A stretch of 18,475 nucleotides of DNA, taken from CAYFTL01 sp964346145 (lineage in GTDB: Bacteria; Bacillota; Clostridia; Christensenellales; Aristaeellaceae). Under the pieces are notes generated by a model. The model was not told the origin of the DNA. It ran no database searches and worked only from the letters and a program-made list of their open reading frames with translations. Below, one piece after another: positions 7,539-15,007 of this stretch. The stretch is taken from the NCBI GenBank assembly GCA_964346145.1, contig CAYFTL010000040.1:1-18475 (forward strand), written 5' to 3'. Made by a program: the position numbers and the translations under genes. The first letter of the stretch is position 1; each line of letters opens with the position of its first letter.

Positions 7539-8522
7539 GTGCGCATAGGCGGAAAAGAGATGCCCAAAGGAGCAGGATTGGCTCCAATGGCGGGGGTGAG
7601 CGATTTATCCTTTCGCTTGTTGTGTCACCAATTTGGTGCGGCGTATTCGGTGACCGAGATGGTGAGTGCAAAGGGGTTTTTGTACGCGCCCAAAGAGAAC
7701 CGGATGGTGCAGGAACTCATTCAGACTTTGCCCCAGGAAGGACTGGTGGGGCTTCAGCTGTTTGGATCGGATCCGGAGCTGATGGCTGAGGCAGCCAATC
7801 AGCTGCAAAGCGACCGTTTTGCATTCATCGACGTAAATATGGGATGCCCGGCGGGCAAGATTGTAAAGGGCGGGGACGGATCGGCGCTGATGAAAAACCC
7901 AGAGTTGGCGGCGGCGATCATCGGTGCGATGTGCAAGCGGGTAAAGCTGCCGGTTACGGTTAAAATCCGGGCGGGGTGGGACGAGCAACAGATCAACGCG
8001 GTGGAAATGGCCACGGCTTTGGAGCAGAGCGGTGCCCAGGCGATTACCGTGCACCCAAGGACCCGCAACCAAATGTACAGCGGGCAGGCCGACTGGTCGA
8101 TCATTGCTCGGATTAAGGAACGGGTGCAGATACCGGTGATTGGCAATGGCGATGTGCGCAGCGGTGCAGACGCTTTGAGGATGATGAAAGAAACCGGCTG
8201 CGACGGGGTAATGATCGGACGGGGGGCTCAGGGCAACCCGTGGATTTTTGCCCAGGTGCTATCGGCTTTGAATGGAAAGGAAGAGCAAATGCCGAATGCA
8301 GGGCAGCGCATCCATACGGCGCTGCGCCATACGGACATGTTGTGTGTGCTAAAACCACAGAAGATTGCTATATGTGAAATGCGCAAACACATGGCCTGGT
8401 ACTTACAGGGGCTTCGTGGAGCCGGGCAAATGCGCCAGCGGCTAAACGCCATGGGCACGTTGGAACAGGTGCGCGCCGCGCTACTTGAGTATTTAAAGGT
8501 GTTGGAAACACACGTCGGCTAA
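7539..8522 (+). CDS. dusB: tRNA-dihydrouridine synthase B
   Basis: This 327-residue flavoenzyme reduces specific uridines in the tRNA D-loop to dihydrouridine using NAD(P)H and FMN. The TIM barrel opens with LAPMAGVSD, the family's FMN-phosphate region. DVNMGCPAGKIVKGGDGSAL holds the catalytic Cys103. TVKIRAGWD, AITVHPRTRNQMYSGQADW and IGNGDVRSG follow in the expected order, then GVMIGRGAQGNPWIF. The length is normal for the DusB group. The start is GTG 7539, nine bases after AGGAGG; the ATG at 7530 directly abuts that site and would be poorly placed. The next genes are greA and lysS, a grouping known in Clostridia, although greA here has its own promoter. Confidence 0.93.
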   Translation: MRIGGKEMPKGAGLAPMAGVSDLSFRLLCHQFGAAYSVTEMVSAKGFLYAPKENRMVQELIQTLPQEGLVGLQLFGSDPELMAEAANQLQSDRFAFIDVNMGCPAGKIVKGGDGSALMKNPELAAAIIGAMCKRVKLPVTVKIRAGWDEQQINAVEMATALEQSGAQAITVHPRTRNQMYSGQADWSIIARIKERVQIPVIGNGDVRSGADALRMMKETGCDGVMIGRGAQGNPWIFAQVLSALNGKEEQMPNAGQRIHTALRHTDMLCVLKPQKIAICEMRKHMAWYLQGLRGAGQMRQRLNAMGTLEQVRAALLEYLKVLETHVG

Positions 8523-8554
8523 GCGAAATCCGTCTCAGAAGATGAACGGAATGG

Positions 8555-8583
8555 TTGACAAACATGCAGGATTGGGCTATACT
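8555..8583 (+). promoter_or_regulatory. Strong sigma-A type promoter for greA(-lysS)
   Basis: Consensus TTGACA (8555-8560) and TATACT (8578-8583) are separated by 17 bp. The start of transcription is expected near A8590, giving a greA leader of about 120 bases. Confidence 0.88.
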
Positions 8584-8602
8584 GCTTGCAACAGGAAACA
8601 AG

Positions 8603-8634
8603 CACTGCGGGCAAAGTCCCGGCAGTGTTTTGTT
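8603..8634 (+). terminator. Terminator-like hairpin in the greA leader (possible attenuator)
   Basis: CACTGCGGG (8603-8611), loop CAAAGT, then CCC-g-GCAGTG (8618-8627) with one bulged G, followed by TTTTGTT. It begins only about 13 bases after the predicted start of the greA transcript. An alternative short pairing (GCTTG 8584-8588 with CAAGC 8599-8603) touches its 5' foot. It could end dusB transcripts, attenuate greA, or release a small RNA of about 45 bases. Confidence 0.65.
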
Positions 8635-8712
8635 GCTATGTATGGAATCAACTGAGTTTTTAACGCAAAAGACGTAAGTATGCCAAGTTTAGGCATTAGG
8701 AGGATTATTGTT

Positions 8713-9204
8713 ATGGCTGAAGCGAAACAGGTGCGCACGATCCAGCTGAGTAGAGAGGGAGCAACCAAGCTGCAGCGGGAGTTGGATGAGCGGAAAAAAT
8801 TGCGTTTGGAAATTGCCAAACGCATTGAAACTGCGCGTTCTTTTGGAGACCTGAGCGAAAACGGCGAATACGATGCGGCGCGCAACGAGCAATCCTTTAA
8901 CGAGGGACGCATTCAAGAGATTGAAACCATGCTGGATGTCGCCGTGATTGTGGAGGCCGATTCGGTTTCCACCGAAAAAGTGAGCGTGGGCACCCGGGTG
9001 CGTGTATACGATGAAGATATGGAAGAAGAGGAGACCTATATCGTAGTAGGGGCAACCGAAGCGGATCCTGCAGAGATGAAGATTTCCACCGAATCGCCCA
9101 TGGGCATGGCCCTGTTGGATCACAAGGTGGGCGATGTCGTCGTGGTGCAGATTCCGGGCGATACGATTCGAATGCGCATTTTGGAAATAGGCAGAGCAGA
9201 GTAG
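8713..9204 (+). CDS. greA: Transcription elongation factor GreA
   Basis: GreA enters the secondary channel of RNA polymerase and makes it cleave the RNA end of backtracked complexes. The 163-residue protein has the usual two parts: an N-terminal antiparallel coiled coil (about 12-82) and a C-terminal FKBP-like domain (about 90-160). The tip motif GDLSENGEYDAARNEQ carries the acidic residues Asp46 and Glu49, equivalent to Asp41 and Glu44 of the E. coli protein. SPMGMALLDHKVGD is the typical C-terminal signature. The start is ATG 8713, nine bases after AGGAGG; an upstream in-frame ATG at 8680 lies before that site. A small hairpin (ATGCC/GGCAT, 8680-8696) stands immediately before the ribosome site. 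lysS follows 26 bp later. Confidence 0.96.
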   Translation: MAEAKQVRTIQLSREGATKLQRELDERKKLRLEIAKRIETARSFGDLSENGEYDAARNEQSFNEGRIQEIETMLDVAVIVEADSVSTEKVSVGTRVRVYDEDMEEEETYIVVGATEADPAEMKISTESPMGMALLDHKVGDVVVVQIPGDTIRMRILEIGRAE

Positions 9205-9230
9205 AGTTACTTGAGAGGAGCTTTTGATAA

Positions 9231-10730
9231 ATGACCAATCCGAACCAATCACCGCAGAATGAAGTGACGGCGAGCGAGCTTAGCGAACAGCAGCTGTTGC
9301 GCCGGAGCAAGCTGGCGGAGCTGACCGCCCAAGGGCAGAACCCTTATGAGATAACAACTTTCGACCGCACCCATACGACCAAAGAGATTTTGGACGGATT
9401 TGATGAGTTGGAAGGTCAAAAAGTAAAGTTGGCCGGACGCATGATGTCCCGGCGCGTAATGGGTAAAGCCAGCTTTGCGCATATTTTGGATGGCCAAGGC
9501 CAATTGCAAATCTATGTGCGCCGCGATGATGTGGGTCAGGATGAATACAAAGCTTTTAAAAATTTCGATTTAGGCGACATTATTGGGGTGGAAGGCGAAG
9601 TGTTTCGCACCCAAAAGGGTGAGATTTCGCTGCATGTGGCTGAGTTGACGCTGCTCACCAAATCTTTGCACCCAATGCCGGAAAAATGGCACGGTTTGCA
9701 GGACACCGACATTCGTTACCGCCAGCGGTATGTAGATTTGATGGTAAATCCTGAAGTGCGGGAAACTTTCCGCAAGCGTTCGTTGATCTTTAAGGAAATA
9801 CGCAAGTTTTTGGACGATGAAGGCTTTTTGGAAGTGGACACCCCGGTGCTGCAAACGCTGGAAATTGGCGCTGCTGCCCGCCCATTCGCTACCCATCACA
9901 ATGCGCTGGATATCGATATGTATTTGCGCATAGAAACAGAACTTTATTTGAAGCGGTTGATCGTAGGCGGATTTGACAAAGTGTACGAAGTAGGGCGCAT
10001 TTTCCGTAACGAAGGCATGAGCACGCGCCACAATCCTGAATTCACATCGGTAGAACTATATCAAGCCTATACCGATTATTTTGGCATGATGGATTTGACC
10101 GAGCGGTTGTTTATTCAGGTGACCCAGAACGTGTGCGGCACGCTGGACATTGAATACCAAGGCGAAACGGTGCACATGGGTGGCCCCTGGGCGCGCATGA
10201 CGATGGCGGAGGCCGTGAAGAAGTATGTAGGCCTTGATTATTATGGCTGGGAGAGTGACGAGCAGGCGCGCAAGGAATGCGCTGAGGCCAAGATCAAAGT
10301 GCCCGAGAATGCGACGCGCGGTGAATGCTTAAATGAAGCGTTTGAGGAAGGCGTGGAGCAACATTTGGTGCAGCCCACTTTCATTTATGATTATCCGGTG
10401 GAAGTGTCGCCGTTGGCCAAGCGCAAGAAGGACGAGCCCATGTTGACCGAACGGTTTGAGTTTTTTATTACCCGCAGGGAACTGGGCAATGCGTTCTCTG
10501 AGCTGAATGATCCGATCGATCAGCGGGAGCGGCTGGATAAGCAGGTGGCCGTAAGGCGCGCCGAAGGCATTGATGCCCAGGTGGACGAAGATTTTGTGAC
10601 GGCGCTGGAGTACGGAATGCCTCCGACGGGCGGCATGGGATTTGGTGCGGACAGGCTGGTTATGTTGTTGACCGACTCTCCTTCCATTCGCGATGTGCTG
10701 CTGTTCCCCACGATGAAACCGAAAGAATAG
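9231..10730 (+). CDS. lysS: Lysyl-tRNA synthetase, class II
   Basis: This 499-residue enzyme charges tRNA-Lys with lysine using ATP. The N-terminal OB-fold anticodon domain spans about 65-145. The class II core follows: motif 1 near 190-215, motif 2 FRNEGMSTRHNPEFTSVELY (258-277), and motif 3 GMGFGADRLVMLLTD (468-482). THHNALDIDMYLR is typical of LysRS. Two stretches in the substrate pocket differ from the sequences I know best: EIGAAARPF where (I/P)GGAAARPF is usual, and RIETELYLKR where RIA(P/L)ELYLKR is usual. The key Gly and Glu appear kept, so activity is expected. The start is ATG 9231, ten bases after GAGGAG. It is probably co-transcribed with greA; no terminator lies between them. Confidence 0.97.
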   Translation: MTNPNQSPQNEVTASELSEQQLLRRSKLAELTAQGQNPYEITTFDRTHTTKEILDGFDELEGQKVKLAGRMMSRRVMGKASFAHILDGQGQLQIYVRRDDVGQDEYKAFKNFDLGDIIGVEGEVFRTQKGEISLHVAELTLLTKSLHPMPEKWHGLQDTDIRYRQRYVDLMVNPEVRETFRKRSLIFKEIRKFLDDEGFLEVDTPVLQTLEIGAAARPFATHHNALDIDMYLRIETELYLKRLIVGGFDKVYEVGRIFRNEGMSTRHNPEFTSVELYQAYTDYFGMMDLTERLFIQVTQNVCGTLDIEYQGETVHMGGPWARMTMAEAVKKYVGLDYYGWESDEQARKECAEAKIKVPENATRGECLNEAFEEGVEQHLVQPTFIYDYPVEVSPLAKRKKDEPMLTERFEFFITRRELGNAFSELNDPIDQRERLDKQVAVRRAEGIDAQVDEDFVTALEYGMPPTGGMGFGADRLVMLLTDSPSIRDVLLFPTMKPKE

Positions 10731-10793
10731 CGATCGAATGCAAAGGGCAAGGTTGTGGATAAGCGTCTGTCGCTGTAGGGAGAGGAAAGTATA

Positions 10794-11576
10794 ATGCCAA
10801 ATACCAAGATAACCCGCGAAAAAGTTGCCAACCACATGAGTTACGGCAAATGGGTGTACGTGCTGATTATCGTGCTGGCCTGGTTTGGCGTAGATCTGCT
10901 GTATACGGTGACCGAGTACCATCCGCCGGCCGAGCGCAGAGTCGATATTTACCTGATGGGCAATTATGTGAACATTGAGCCGCTAAAAGAGCTGGAAGCG
11001 AGGGCGCTGGAACACGGGCAGGCCTTTGATGAAACGCTCGAAGAGGTGAATTTTTTTGACCTGGCCTTGGCTGGGGAGGATGATCCCTATACGCCGCAAA
11101 AGCTGATGGTGCTGTTGGCGGCCAACGAGGGCAATATTTACTTCTTGAACCGGGATTATACCGAGCAGTTTGTCAAGCAAGATGTGGCTTTGCCGTTGGA
11201 TGAATACATTGCAAGCGGTGTGATCGATCCCGGGGATCGAAACCTGGGCAAGGTGACCTATGAGGAGCCGGCGCCCAGCGACGACGAGCCTTCCAGCGGG
11301 ATTCAACATGTGTATGCGCTGCAAACCGATCCGATGACCGAGATGATGAATGCAGATGCGCTCTCGTTTGATGTGCGCGACAAATATATGGTGGTGACCA
11401 GCTACACAAAGAATGTGGATACCACCATGCATGTGCTTCGGTTCTTGATGGACGAACTGACTCCGGCTGAGCCGGCTCAAGGTGAGGCGGAATCCGCCGA
11501 TTCGACAACCGAATTAGAGCAGACGCCAGGTGACAGAAACGAAGGCTTAAAGGAAGCGGCAGCAAAAGACGAATAG
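10794..11576 (+). CDS. Hypothetical single-pass membrane protein, solute-binding-like external part
   Basis: I do not recognise the family of this 260-residue protein. One hydrophobic helix at about 20-39 (WVYVLIIVLAWFGVDLLYTV) follows a polar N-terminus, so the bulk is probably outside the membrane. Residues about 50-210 contain QKLMVLLAANEGNIYFLNRD and ALPLDEYIASGVIDP, a pattern reminiscent of the segments of extracellular solute-binding folds where a bound residue list precedes 'PLDEY', but no lipoprotein Cys is present. The last about 40 residues are acidic and low complexity. ATG 10794 is preceded by GGGAGAGG. It lies 63 bp after lysS with no visible terminator, and 49 bp before the next membrane protein, so the three may share a transcript. 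Confidence 0.75.
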   Translation: MPNTKITREKVANHMSYGKWVYVLIIVLAWFGVDLLYTVTEYHPPAERRVDIYLMGNYVNIEPLKELEARALEHGQAFDETLEEVNFFDLALAGEDDPYTPQKLMVLLAANEGNIYFLNRDYTEQFVKQDVALPLDEYIASGVIDPGDRNLGKVTYEEPAPSDDEPSSGIQHVYALQTDPMTEMMNADALSFDVRDKYMVVTSYTKNVDTTMHVLRFLMDELTPAEPAQGEAESADSTTELEQTPGDRNEGLKEAAAKDE

Positions 11577-11625
11577 CATTATACGCACATGGATCGAGCG
11601 TGCATGGCGTGTGGCTGGAGGGAAA

Positions 11626-12126
11626 ATGATTCAAGAAACGGTAAAAAGCGAGCGGGTTTCCCCCTTGGCCGGATTGTTCTTGGTGCTAGGGGTGATCATC
11701 GGCATATACATTATCCAATTTTTTGTGGCCTGGCTGCGGTTGGCATTCGGGTTTGAGCACGGGATTTGGATCGTTATTGGAGTGGCCGCGCTGGTGGTGG
11801 CTTGGATACTGAACAGGACCAAAGGGTATCGGTATACGCTGCACCAAGGGCGGCTGATCATGGAACGGTTGATTGGCGGTCATGGCAAGCTGGCGGTGAA
11901 CGTCCTGTTGACCGACGTGCGTGCTATTGGAACCGAACAGGAAATCAAAGCACGCTATTCAGCCATCAAAGGCATTAAAAGGCTGGTGCTAAGCCGGGAG
12001 TCCAAGCCGACTTGGGGTTTGGTATATACCGATAAAGGGCAAGAGAATATGGTATTGTTCCAGCCCAGCGAAAAGTTGGTTCAACAAATTCGGAACACGA
12101 TGGGATTTCCCAAGGATATCGTTTGA
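11626..12126 (+). CDS. Hypothetical two-pass membrane protein with PH-like C-terminal domain
   Basis: This is a 166-residue protein. Two hydrophobic helices (about 15-37 and 46-62: GLFLVLGVIIGIYIIQFFVA and IWIVIGVAALVVAWIL) are followed by about 100 residues that begin YRYTLHQGRLIMERLIGG and continue with VLLTDVRAIG. That order, two helices then a beta-rich domain whose first strand reads 'Y.lt..rli...', resembles bacterial PH-domain membrane proteins such as the YdbS/YdbT type; this is a suggestion from pattern only. The ATG at 11626 sits close behind GGAGGG (three to four bases); GTG 11611 is an in-frame alternative without a ribosome site. It ends directly before a strong terminator and appears to be the last gene of the lysS-side transcript. 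Confidence 0.72.
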   Translation: MIQETVKSERVSPLAGLFLVLGVIIGIYIIQFFVAWLRLAFGFEHGIWIVIGVAALVVAWILNRTKGYRYTLHQGRLIMERLIGGHGKLAVNVLLTDVRAIGTEQEIKARYSAIKGIKRLVLSRESKPTWGLVYTDKGQENMVLFQPSEKLVQQIRNTMGFPKDIV

Positions 12127-12132
12127 TTTTTT

Positions 12133-12157
12133 GTGCGCCTTATGGGCGCACTTTTTT
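12133..12157 (+). terminator. Intrinsic terminator closing the lysS-side gene group
   Basis: GTGCGCC (12133-12139), loop TTATG, GGCGCAC (12145-12151), then TTTTTT. An A/T-rich run (ATTTTTT) also precedes the stem. It begins six bases after the preceding stop codon. Confidence 0.93.
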
Positions 12158-12200
12158 ATGGCAAAAATGCGTTGGCTGGGTGAGGGTTTGATTATTTGGG

Positions 12201-12229
12201 TTGTAAACGTTAGGCTTCAAAGGTACAAT
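12201..12229 (+). promoter_or_regulatory. Sigma-A type promoter for the decarboxylase-like/HAD-tmk pair
   Basis: TTGTAA (12201-12206) and TACAAT (12224-12229) are 17 bp apart. Transcription would start near 12236, about 20 bases before the first gene. Confidence 0.7.
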
Positions 12230-12257
12230 GTAGAAAAAGATTCAAGGGGAGCGGAGA

Positions 12258-13637
12258 TTGAACTTGGATTTGCCAATGTGGGAAATGCTTAAAAGAACCC
12301 AGGGGCGAGTACGCATGCACATGCCCGGGCACAAAGGCAAAGCGGGATTTTGTGCTATGGACGTATCGATGGATATGACCGAGATAGCGGGCACCGACGA
12401 TCTGTTTTGCCCCGGCTCGGGAATATTGGAAGCCCAGCGGCGCATGGCGGCGGCGGCAAGCGCCGGCGCGTCGATTATGTTGACAGGCGGATCCACCAGC
12501 GGAGTGCTGGCGATGGTGTTGTGGGCGGTCAAGCCGGGGCAAAAGCTAATCGTGCAACGCAACGCCCACCACAGCGCGGTTTCGGCCTGTATACTGTCGG
12601 GTGCGCAGCCCGTTTGGGCTGACGAAGCGGTGGATGAGTCCGGCTTGTGTGAGCCCGATGGGCGGGCGATATTGTCGGCGATACGAGAACATAAGGATGC
12701 GCAGGCGGTGCTGGTCACCTATCCGGATTACTATGGACGCTGTATTCCGCTGAAGGAAATTGCGGCAGCTGCCCACGATGCGGGCATGCTGGTGTTGGTG
12801 GACAGCGCCCACGGATGCCATTTCAACTGGTGGAAATCGCCTCCCGCGGCAGGTATATGCGGTGCCGATTTGTGGGTGCAAAGCGCGCACAAAACGATGC
12901 CGGCGTTGACGCCCGGCGCCTGGCTACACATACGCAACCGGGCGTGGGAAGACGAGGTTCGTGGCCGGTTGAGTATAGTGCACACATCCAGCCCATCGTT
13001 CTTGGTGATGGAGTCTCTGGATCGATCGCGGGCATGGATGGATGGGTGCGGAGCAAAAGCACTGGAAAAAGCGCGAATGATGAGCGAAAATTTTCGGCGA
13101 AGGCTCAAGGGGATGCGAGGGTTATTTGACCCGTTTGAGGACAAACCATATATGCTGGATTCTACCCGGATTACGGTGGATGTGAGTGGACGTGGATTGA
13201 GCGGGTGGCGAGCGGCCCGGCTGCTGGCTGAAGCGGGGATTGATGTGGAGATGGCTGACCACCGCAGAGTGGTTGCGATTACCGGCGTGTGCGACGAAGA
13301 GTGCGACTTTGAAGCGTACTTGGACGGGTTGGCGCGTTTGCCACTCGAGGGCGGAAGCGCGGTGTTGAGCCAGGTTCCGCTGCGGAGCACGCCGGCGATG
13401 CTGCCAAGGCAGGCAGCGCTATCGGCGACAAAATGGATTGAGCTACAGCAGGCCGAAGGCAGGGTGGCCGCCAGGTCGATGGGGACTTATCCACCCGGGA
13501 TAGCTTGGTTGGTGCCTGGTGAGCGGATTGAAAAAAGACAAATATTGGCTATGGAATCAGCCAAGGCCCGGGGAGCGGTGCTCTTTGGATTGCGCCAAGG
13601 TGCGGAGGACATGGCTTTGGTAGTTGATGATGAATAG
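12258..13637 (+). CDS. Orn/Lys/Arg decarboxylase-family PLP enzyme (YaaO/SpeA-like)
   Basis: This 459-residue PLP enzyme belongs to the fold-I group of lysine, ornithine and arginine decarboxylases. Seen in order are RMHMPGHKGK near residue 20-28 (family signature), MTEIAGTDDL, LTGGSTSGVLAM (phosphate-binding glycines), RNAHHSAVSA (the His stacking on the cofactor), VDSAHGCHF with Asp182, and QSAHKTMPALTPGAW with the Schiff-base Lys212. It lacks the N-terminal wing domain of the large inducible enzymes, matching the shorter Bacillota form. The substrate cannot be read from the sequence. TTG 12258 follows GGGGAG by six bases; a second in-frame TTG at 12264 is an alternative. The Tmk fusion starts 10 bp after its stop, repeating the yaaO-tmk adjacency known from Bacillus. 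Confidence 0.88.
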   Translation: MNLDLPMWEMLKRTQGRVRMHMPGHKGKAGFCAMDVSMDMTEIAGTDDLFCPGSGILEAQRRMAAAASAGASIMLTGGSTSGVLAMVLWAVKPGQKLIVQRNAHHSAVSACILSGAQPVWADEAVDESGLCEPDGRAILSAIREHKDAQAVLVTYPDYYGRCIPLKEIAAAAHDAGMLVLVDSAHGCHFNWWKSPPAAGICGADLWVQSAHKTMPALTPGAWLHIRNRAWEDEVRGRLSIVHTSSPSFLVMESLDRSRAWMDGCGAKALEKARMMSENFRRRLKGMRGLFDPFEDKPYMLDSTRITVDVSGRGLSGWRAARLLAEAGIDVEMADHRRVVAITGVCDEECDFEAYLDGLARLPLEGGSAVLSQVPLRSTPAMLPRQAALSATKWIELQQAEGRVAARSMGTYPPGIAWLVPGERIEKRQILAMESAKARGAVLFGLRQGAEDMALVVDDE

Positions 13638-13647
13638 AGGTTGGGAA

Positions 13648-14922
13648 ATGCAATACGATGCCGTTTTGTTTGATTTGGATGGAACTTTAACCGAGTCGGA
13701 ACCTGGAATCATAAATTCCGTCAAATATGCGTTGGACAAGATGGGCGTTGCCCCATTGAGTGAGGAAAAACTGCGCAGCTTTATCGGCCCGCCATTAAAG
13801 GCAAGCTTTATGGAGCAAGCGGGCATGGATGATGCCCAGGCGGAGCGGGCGGTGGAAGTGTATCGCGAGCGCTTTTCTGTGGTGGGTTGGAAAGAAAATT
13901 CGGTTTATCCGGGCGTACAACGGCTGCTGCGAACGCTGAAGAAAGAAGGTACTTACGTTGCGGTGGCCACATCTAAACCCCAAAAATTCAGCGAGTGGAT
14001 TGTGGAATATTTTGGATTGCAGCCATGGATAGACCGCGTTGTGGGTATTGGTTTGGACAACCACAATGCAGACAAAAAACAGATTATACGCGAAGCTCTG
14101 CCCGAAAAATATGTGCGCGCATGTATGGTGGGCGATCGGTTCTACGACTTAGAGGGCGGGCGCGTCAACGGGATTGACGTTGCGGCGGTGTTGTACGGAT
14201 ATGGCAGCGTAGAAGAATACGCGCCGTTTGCACCCGATTGCGTGGCCCAAACGGTGGACGAGTTGTATGATTTTTTGCTGGGCGATGCGCAGCCGGCCAG
14301 AGGCAGGTTTTTCACATTTGAAGGTCCCGACGGCTGCGGCAAAAGCACTCAACTGGAGCTGGTGGCAGGGTGGCTTAGAGAGTGCGGCTTTGAAGTGGTT
14401 CAAACCCGGGAGCCTGGCGGCACGCCGATTGCTGAGCGCATTCGAGAGTTGCTGCTGGATAAAAACAACGCAGAGATGAGCGATATGTGTGAGGTGCTCT
14501 TGTATGCTGCGGCTCGGGCGCAACACGTGGAGGAGCTGATCTTGCCGGCATTAGATGCGGGCAAGTTGGTGCTCAGCGACCGGTATGTGGATTCCAACGT
14601 GGTATACCAGGGAGCGGGCAGGCAGCTGGGCATGGATAGAATAAAACAGATTAACGATTATGCCATTCAGGGACTGTTACCCGATTATACGCTGTTGTTT
14701 GACATAGACCCGGATCAGGCAATGCAAAGGCGGAAAGCGGCCAGCGAACCCGACCGCATAGAGCTGCAGGGGCAGGAATTTATGCGCAGGGTGTACGAAG
14801 GATATCAGCGGTTGCTTGGCCAAGAGAGAGAGCGGATGGAGCGAATAAATGCCACGGGCGGGGTGGAAGAGATTCAGGCGACAGTGCGTGAAGTCTTAAA
14901 CCGGGAGCTAATGAAAAGCTAA
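13648..14922 (+). CDS. tmk: HAD-family phosphatase fused to thymidylate kinase
   Basis: A single 424-residue frame holds two enzymes. Residues 1-213 are a HAD phosphatase of the phosphoglycolate-phosphatase/5'-nucleotidase type: DLDGT with nucleophile Asp9 and Asp11, FIGPPL in the cap, ATSKP (Thr108), the motif III Lys at 143/144, and GDRFYD with Asp163/Asp167. Residues about 219-424 are dTMP kinase, which makes dTDP: P-loop FEGPDGCGKST (225-234), REPGGTP (254-260), SDRYVDSNVVYQGAGR (310-325), and a LID-like segment RRKAASEPDRIE. Each half has normal length and intact motifs, with a linker of only about six residues and no stop or internal ribosome site between. ATG 13648 follows AGAGG by seven bases. 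The HAD substrate is unknown; nucleotide house-cleaning is an inference from the fusion. Confidence 0.93.
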   Translation: MQYDAVLFDLDGTLTESEPGIINSVKYALDKMGVAPLSEEKLRSFIGPPLKASFMEQAGMDDAQAERAVEVYRERFSVVGWKENSVYPGVQRLLRTLKKEGTYVAVATSKPQKFSEWIVEYFGLQPWIDRVVGIGLDNHNADKKQIIREALPEKYVRACMVGDRFYDLEGGRVNGIDVAAVLYGYGSVEEYAPFAPDCVAQTVDELYDFLLGDAQPARGRFFTFEGPDGCGKSTQLELVAGWLRECGFEVVQTREPGGTPIAERIRELLLDKNNAEMSDMCEVLLYAAARAQHVEELILPALDAGKLVLSDRYVDSNVVYQGAGRQLGMDRIKQINDYAIQGLLPDYTLLFDIDPDQAMQRRKAASEPDRIELQGQEFMRRVYEGYQRLLGQERERMERINATGGVEEIQATVREVLNRELMKS

Positions 14923-14943
14923 CAACTAGAAATGAATACAGGT

Positions 14944-14972
14944 TTGATTTTGAAGGTCAAAACACTTATAAT
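14944..14972 (+). promoter_or_regulatory. Sigma-A type promoter for the pseudokinase/PG-binding gene
   Basis: TTGATT (14944-14949) and a perfect TATAAT (14967-14972) are 17 bp apart, about 35 bases before the ATG at 15008. Confidence 0.8.
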
Positions 14973-15007
14973 AGTAAAAGGAAACGCGGCAGACGAGGGG
15001 GAGGATT

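Noticed and set aside
13488..13496. A second DnaA-box-like sequence (TTATCCACC)
   Set aside because: It has one mismatch, lies inside the decarboxylase gene, and has no cluster of boxes around it; there is no sign of a replication origin.
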